Part shown: positions 57,783-64,000 of the stretch, piece after piece
Numbering within the stretch: the first letter of the stretch is position 1
Layout of the letters: every line of letters starts with the position of its first letter
Origin: Daphnia carinata
Taxonomy: Eukaryota; Arthropoda; Branchiopoda; Diplostraca; Daphniidae
Length of the DNA stretch: 64,000 nt
Assembly: GCF_022539665.2 (NCBI RefSeq)
Contig: NC_081334.1
Coordinates: 3,906,001-3,970,000 of the forward strand
Reading direction: 5' to 3'
Position numbers and translations under genes: made by a program
The notes under the pieces: generated by a model
Told to the model about the DNA's origin: nothing
What the model saw: only the letters and a program-made list of their open reading frames with translations
The model's database searches: none

Positions 57783-58169
57783 TTTTTTTTTTTTGGGGCT
57801 GATTGAAATTCTAGTAGATCCTGGTATGTACACCCCAACCGACTACACCGGATCACACACACACACACAAGAGTCTGCTGGGTGGACCCGGTGCTCTCCC
57901 CCCCTCATTTTTCTTTTGAGGTCCATCCCTCACTAGGAAAGTGGAAGTTACCATGGTAATGGCATGGCCCTTGTGTATATATACAACAGAAAAGCAAACG
58001 GGCGCCACAGCCGGGAATGAAATAACGCCGCGGTGAAAAGAAAGAGAGAGAGAAGAAGAAAAAAATTCGTGGCGTCCGTCAAGTTTAGTGTCCGGCAGTC
58101 CTTCAGTGTATCCAGCAGCGCATTTCTCCCTCAGCGAAAGTGTTGAATTTTTGGTTTTCTTTGGCTGCG
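56190..58169. other. Wnt16 3' flank and upstream region of the mucin-like gene
   Basis: Homopolymer-rich, with poly(C) and CA runs. I see no coding gene. A TATA box candidate for the next gene is listed separately. Confidence 0.5.
57976..57983 (+). promoter_or_regulatory. TATA box candidate for the mucin-like membrane gene
   Basis: TATATATA lies about 190 bp upstream of the ATG at 58170, so a start of transcription near 58010 would give a leader of about 160 bp. Position only; no initiator was confirmed. Confidence 0.35.
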
Positions 58170-61100
58170 ATGAAGATGTCCGCCGCTTTTGGCCCTTCAT
58201 TGGCCATCGTCGCCACCCTTTTATTGGCCTCAGGTTAGATTTGAGATTTCATTCGAAATGAGTTCCAGAACTTGGCTGTGTTACTATGTAAATTCAATTA
58301 TTCAAATTCGACATTGATTTTTTTGAATTATTTTGCTTGTTTTTGGCCAGCAGCCAGGACAGCTGGTTTCCCTACCCAATCACGAACGCATATTTAGTTG
58401 TCAATTATAACGTTCGCAGTGTCTACGCTTTTGCGTGAATGTTTCTGATTAACCAGAAAAAGAAACGAACCATTTTTTTGTGTGTGTGTGTGTGTTTGGC
58501 AGGGAAAACTTTGACACACTTGAAAAAGGGTTATCAATTTTTTTTTTGAATAGCACAAGTGGTGAATGTAGTCGTGGCAGCTCTTGAGAAGGGAAAAAAA
58601 AAAGACGTGTCAGCATCAATTTTATGATTGACAAAATTTCGTAGACGAGTTTGTTCTGCAAATGGTATTTGCTCTTAGCAATAAGTGATATTTAAAAAAA
58701 AATTAATTAATTCAGGTGTTCACGAAAAGTGAAATGTATTCATGATGTAGCCTAGATTTGTGTTTCGTTCGGAGGTAGTAAGGTTGACGTGCTCGACGCC
58801 CACTTGCGCATCTCGAGTTACTCATACAATCAACCCCGATCCTGTTTTCGTGTGCGTTTTTATATTTGATGGTTATAATATTCAACAGATCCAATTTCCA
58901 TTTTTTTTTTGTGTGTGTACAGAAATTAATAATAATACTTTCCTTCACGGTTCATTTTTCATTGACTGCAGCCAAATCGCTAATGGCTAAACAACGTGAA
59001 AAATGATGAATTAAAACAATTTTGCAAAACAGATTCTGGTTTGATTTTAACCAAATATTTATGCTAATGGTTATGTGATCTTTCTGGCAGGTTACTGCAC
59101 CGAAGATGTAACGGGAAGCGAACCACCGACTTCTGAAGCCGCCACGGTGCCAGTGACGCAGGATAATGGTGTTGGAACACAAACGATGACGACCTCTTCG
59201 ATGCAAACACTTGGCTTGGATGTCACGGATGGCCCTGCTGCTGATGCATCACAATCACCGGAGAATAACAATCAAACAGAAACTGATCTAGCAGAGATTG
59301 CTCTCGCCACGTCGATGGCGCAACCCTCAGATGTTCCAGTTACTGTTTCGGAAGAGACAATTACAACGAACCAACAGGACGTGCCTTCACCTGAGCCATC
59401 TGTTAGTGGTTCTCCAGTAGAAGGAACAACTTTGACGAACCTACCGGCCACGACTGTAACCGTTCAATCAACAAGTTCCACGACGATTAGGCAGACTGAG
59501 AAACCGATATCGACGTCTAGCATTACTGGAACAGCGAATGTTGATCATTCGACAGCTGCGGCTGCGAATTCTCAAACGATGATAACAGATACTCCGCTGA
59601 ATAGTACCATCGATTCTACAACTTCGACGACGGTTCCACCAACGACCACAAATCCTGGAACGACTACGAGGAGATCTACCAGGATCCCTAGGACGACGAC
59701 TCAGAGGCGGTCGTCAACGACGACGGCACCCCTACACGAATGCGTGACATCGACGACCTGCCTCGATCCGAATGCCCATTGCGTTAATTTAGGCGGACAT
59801 AACACCTGTGAATGTCGTATGGGATTTCGCAAGAGTTCGCCTGTTGGAAGGTGTGTATTAATCGCTCCTCCTTCCACGACGACGACGACGGTGCCGTCTA
59901 CGACAGTGTCTTCCACGGTAGAATTGGCCACTCTGACGAATTCGAATGGTCAAAATGTGACCGCGACTAGCTCGCCTTCAGAGAGCAGTTTAACCATCCC
60001 GCCTCTGCTGCCTTCAAATAATCGAGTAAGTAGTACATTTTTACCGCTAGATGTCTGGTTCGTTATTGTTAATTTTCCCCACTAGATGTCTGGTTTGTTA
60101 TTGTTAGTTTTTCCCACTAGATGTCTATTAATAATTGGTACCGATAGATGGCGATAGTTCTAGTTTATTTTGAATGGGAAAAGAATGTCCACATGTGCTC
60201 GTCTTATGTGGTTTTCAGTGCCTTATCGTAATATATTACCCTAAAGGTAAAAATCAATTCGAGATCATAGTGAAATAGTTTCGCGTCAAATAGATCCTCG
60301 AATAGTTCTGTTGGCGTACTAATCTTGTACTTGCTTCGGTTTAAAATGTTAATTTATATTTACAGAGAGATGCCGTTCGACTGGCTTCGAATTTGAGCAC
60401 CAGAGAAAAAATGGATGTTGTTTCTATTTCGTTTCAGCCAGCCTCCAGTGTGGTTGAATGGTTGCTGTCACAAGATCTTCCATTCCGCAAAGCTATTGCA
60501 AAAATTCTAAGCTCTACAAATTTCACTGTAATATTCTCGTTTATGTGTTAAATTTATATGAATAATTAAAGGTGTCCATTTCAGATAGTGGAAAATACAG
60601 AGACAATCAAGAGGCTGAACATAACTGAGGATGAAATCTTATATGTGGCTCCATCACCACAGTTAACTGCAGAAGGCCTACTTGTTTGCTTTCTAGTTCA
60701 GGATAAAGAAAAGGCCACTCCCAGACACCGTTCATTTATTGACGGCACTGTTGCACGTCGAAAGAGAGAAACGAATGTTACGGACGAGATTTCCACTGGT
60801 TACCTACCCTCTGTATGGATTACCACAGCCATTGGAAATAGTCAACATCACTTGGAAGCAGCGGTACATCATATTATTTAGACACCAAATTGTTAGTCAA
60901 AAACCGTTCCCTATCCAAAGAATTGTTTGTTTCTTTACGAATAGCTGAACCAAACCGTCTGTTCCCTCTATGGTGGGATAATCCCGTATGAACTTCTTTC
61001 AGTTGAGCAACTTGCGGCTGCTTCCCTTTTCGAGCGACGGTTGGATATCTTCATCCCACTTATACTGGTGGCCGCCCTCGGTTTCATGGGCCTGGCTGTC

Positions 61101-61491
61101 AGCTTAGTTTGCATTCGAGCCAAGACAAGATCAATGGCCACTTGGGATCCTCCAGCCGGAGTGGTTTTCGGAAAGGTTTTTTCCTTAATGCCATAATTTT
61201 TTGTTACTTATAGACGGTGTGGTCTTGAACTGTTTTCACTTCTCATTCGAATTACAGACTAGTATTAACAGAGAAAGCAGAGAAGATCCATTGGGTTGTA
61301 CTAGCAAACCCGATGCTACTGGCAATCATTTAGCCACAGATGAACAATGTCGCGATGGTGAAGAGCAGCTTATGAAAAATTCGTCCGAAATTCATGCAGA
61401 TGACGACGTTTGGGTCGTGCCTTACGAGGATGGTCCTCCACAGGGCAATCCTGGACATATGAAAACCCAATACGAAGACACAAAGCTTTAA
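58170..61491 (+). CDS. Mucin-like single-pass membrane protein with one EGF domain
   Basis: Six exons: 58170-58233, 59091-60025, 60366-60527, 60585-60863, 60945-61175 and 61258-61491, for 634 residues. Order: signal peptide (FGPSLAIVATLLLASG); a long Ser/Thr-rich, mucin-like stretch to about residue 235; one EGF-like domain from about residue 237 (CVTSTTCLDPNAHCVNLGGH, then NTCECRMGF); a second short Thr-rich part; a folded region containing a furin-type site ARRKR (about 444-448); a transmembrane helix (IFIPLILVAALGFMGLAVSL, about 515-537); and an acidic cytosolic tail ending YEDTKL. The EGF plus membrane-proximal cleavage site recalls SEA-type membrane mucins, but I cannot recognise a SEA motif. 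No orthologue recognised. Confidence 0.85.
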
Positions 61492-62140
61492 CAAAAAAAT
61501 GTAACGTTTAATTAAAAATATCCGGTGTAATTTTCTTAGCGGAACAACCCCGGCAATATGTTGTCAGTCGAGTCATCAAAAGCCATACCATCCCAATTGT
61601 GTTTCCTTTTGAAAAATTCTGAAGTAGAGTTCGTTCAACAATGTGTAGACATTAGTTATTGATTGCTAAATTTATTTCATTAATCGTAGGTACATGCTTT
61701 GTCCTTTTTAAAATTTAATGTACAGACTCAAATTTCAAGTAAGTTCACAGCAAAATCCAGTGCTATTTTTAAAGCGTCATTTTCTTGCATATGGAACATT
61801 GGAATACGTGGACGAATACAAAAATAAACGATCAACATTTTTGTGAATTCCAACTCAACTTCCGTGGTCGATGTTTTTCTGGTACTAAATGCATCAAATT
61901 TGATTTATTTTAGCGCCAAACATTATATTTTATCTGTATTTTTCTGTTTGTTTTGTTCGGTATCTTCGCTACTGGCAACATTGCAAGTCGACAGGTGTTG
62001 TCGTGGCGCCAGTTAGTTAAGATGTTCACTTGTCTTTTGATTTTAGCCACGTTAACAGTCTTCATTTTAAATATAGATTAACTACTTTTCGGTTTTAACG
62101 TCTTAATTTTATCGTTATAAAACATAAGTCATATTTGGAA
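61492..62140. other. Intergenic gap
   Basis: 3' flank of the mucin-like gene and promoter region of the TOPORS-like gene, AT-rich. No other feature seen. Confidence 0.5.
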
Positions 62141-63572
62141 ATGTCCTATTCAGGTAATGCTGTGTTAGTCAAGCTTTTCAAGTAGATTGTTAAATTATCA
62201 AATGAACATTTAGGAATTGATAACATCTCTCAAAAATTATCTACAGGATCCCCTTGTAATTCCTTAGAAGGAATCTGCGCCATATGCCTGGGAGTTCCTG
62301 ACAATAAGTCATTTGCCAGTAACTGTCTCCACGAATTTTGTTTTATTTGTTTACTCGAATGGTCAAAGGTAAACAAGATTTTGGCAAACGTAACTATGAA
62401 TCAGATGTCCTAAATTTTTGCTTCTACTGTAGATCAAAGCTGAATGTCCATTGTGCATGCAACCTTTGTGCTCAATCATCCATAATGTGAAGTTTGATCA
62501 TGAATATGATGAGCTGGAAATTCAGAAATTGGGAAAGCATTCATCAAGACCATTTCCATCTCCTGTTGTGCTGTTGCAACGGCAGTCACTACACAACTCT
62601 ACCTTGGCAAATGCCAGCAATCCCCAGGGCACCACCAAAAACCACCTGCAAACACCAACCACTTCTGGAAGGAGGCAGACTATTCACACTGGTATACGAA
62701 AGCAAAGCACAGTTCCTCGACAGTCTGAAAAGCAGTTGATTGCCCAGAATCATCTAGCCAAGGCTCTAAAACCTGGTGAACGAACTGCTAACGTGATTCG
62801 CTACTCACTTAGATCTAGAACTATCCTACGTGACGATATTGATCGTGCTTGTGACACTGAGCTTGTAACTTCACTTGCATTTAGTTTAAATTGTACCCTT
62901 TCAATAATTTCCCCGTTGTTTTAGGTAAATGAATTCCGTCCAATCAGTTCTTCTTCTGCTGTCACGATTTCTAACATGCTACCAGTAATTAACGTCACTG
63001 CTGACCCAGCTGAGAAAGTGCTGTTGTGGCATGATTTTGTTCCGACTGACATGCGTAACCAAATGGTCCAAAAACTTGTGGTGGCCATAATTTCTGATCC
63101 AGTTTTTGATCCCCATAATCACATGGAAAGGGTGATTGCCTACATGCGCCGAATCGAAAGGGATATATACATGAAGGCTTATTCGGAAGATGTGTACTTT
63201 GCGTTTTGTTCGGAAAAGATTGCGGAATTACGGGACATGGACAAGACTCGAAAGAGATTGTTTCTCCAGCTGTTCGAATCTTACGAGGGTGCTCTACATT
63301 CTGAACTAAACCGCGGTACTTTCTCTCAGGACGCGGTAAGTTAAATGCTATGGATGTAACATTCCTTCACCACGTAATTACGACAAACGCTGGCCATTTC
63401 TATCTTTTAGGTCAGGTTAAGTGTGAACCCTGAAATTTCTTTGGAACCTGGCAACAGCCATTTTCCCATTGAAAATCTTAAAGATACTGAAGAGGATGAT
63501 CTCATTATTTTGGAAGTGCCTCCTAAACCTGTGCCTGAAATTATAACATTATCAGATTCTGATGACGACTAG
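62141..63572 (+). CDS. TOPORS-like RING E3 ligase, short form with C-terminal SUMO-interaction motifs
   Basis: Five exons: 62141-62153, 62214-62368, 62433-62864, 62925-63335 and 63411-63572, for 390 residues. The C3HC4 RING (residues 26 to about 65) reads CAICLGVPDNKSFASNCLHE, FCFICLLEWSKIKAECPLC, then QPLCSIIHNVKFDHEYDELE, very close to the RING and following segment of TOPORS. A conserved helical region (about 200-330) includes VLLWHDFVPTDMRNQMVQKL. The tail has two hydrophobic-acidic motifs, DDLIILEV and IITLSDSDDD, typical SUMO-interaction motifs. Vertebrate TOPORS is a nuclear ubiquitin and SUMO ligase of about 1000 residues with an RS-rich part that is absent here. The first coding exon has only 13 bases (MSYSG). 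Confidence 0.87.
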
Positions 63573-64000
63573 TCGTCATGTAAAGTCCATCCTGCTATTT
63601 TAAGTCATTCGTTTTTCGTCGTTTTTTTGTGCTTTTGACATGTGATATTTATTTTAATTCCCTCTAAAATGTTAAAATTTCCCGAAATGTCTATGATTTT
63701 AGAAATAGCAAAGAAAAATTACCCAGCTTACAGTGGATATTATGAAATAAAGTTGCCAAATATGTATTTTTGTATTTATCTGTTATTGATTTAAAGCATT
63801 TGTAATAATTTTGGCTGTAGAACAAAGAAAATTAGTTGTGAATTTAGATTTAATAAAAAAGAAAACACAAAAAAATATATGTTTCTTTTTCAATTATGCA
63901 ATATTGTTTGCGTTGGCAACGTTGCTTACGTTAAGGCGCCAAATTGTCACATGCCTTGGAGTTGGTCGACCTAATCTTCAGTTTCCTGTCTGACCTGCTC
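63573..64000. other. 3' flank of the TOPORS-like gene
   Basis: AT-rich. An AATAAA poly(A) signal candidate is at 63746-63751. The open frame at 63811-63993 has no recognisable content. Confidence 0.55.
63746..63751 (+). terminator. Poly(A) signal candidate of the TOPORS-like gene
   Basis: AATAAA about 175 bp after the stop codon. Confidence 0.5.

Overview
This is nuclear DNA of a small-intron arthropod, most likely a branchiopod crustacean of the Daphnia type. The grounds are dense spliced genes with about 60-100 bp introns, many poly(T)/poly(A) runs, a MATH-BTB gene relic, a local expansion of secreted MAM-like and C-type-lectin genes, and arthropod versions of conserved eukaryotic genes. 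Exon joins were worked out by hand from GT-AG boundaries, reading frame and family knowledge; every complete gene model below sums to a whole number of codons.

Region 1 (1-12.8 kb) holds ordinary single genes: the 3' end of IMP4 (+), a MINDY-1/2-type deubiquitinase with a long acidic N-terminus (-), a repeat-rich gap with tRNA-like (SINE-like) pieces, an ATG4C/D-type autophagy protease (+), an ERICH3-like DUF4590 protein (-), a small secreted MAM-like gene (-), and a MATH-BTB (SPOP-like) pseudogene (-).

Region 2 (about 13.0-37.5 kb) is a tandem duplication of an about 10.8 kb block. Each block carries three secreted MAM-like genes on the minus strand, one MAM plus C-type-lectin gene on the plus strand, and the start of cytosolic isoleucyl-tRNA synthetase (IARS1). 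The first IARS1 copy is cut at the duplication junction and is a pseudogene; the second is intact. Two tracts are much more alike than the rest of the duplication, which suggests gene conversion. The second lectin gene has lost the end of its lectin fold through a 1-bp deletion.

Region 3 (37.7-56.2 kb) holds CPED1 (cadherin-like and PC-esterase) followed in the same orientation by Wnt16. The same two genes are neighbours in vertebrates, so this looks like an ancient linkage. Wnt16 has introns far longer than its neighbours, full of homopolymer runs.

Region 4 (58-64 kb) holds a mucin-like, EGF-bearing single-pass membrane protein and a short TOPORS-like RING protein with SUMO-interaction motifs at its C-terminus.

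The genes do not form an operon. The coordinated element is the lineage-specific MAM/lectin cluster, whose nine related genes share one three-exon MAM module.
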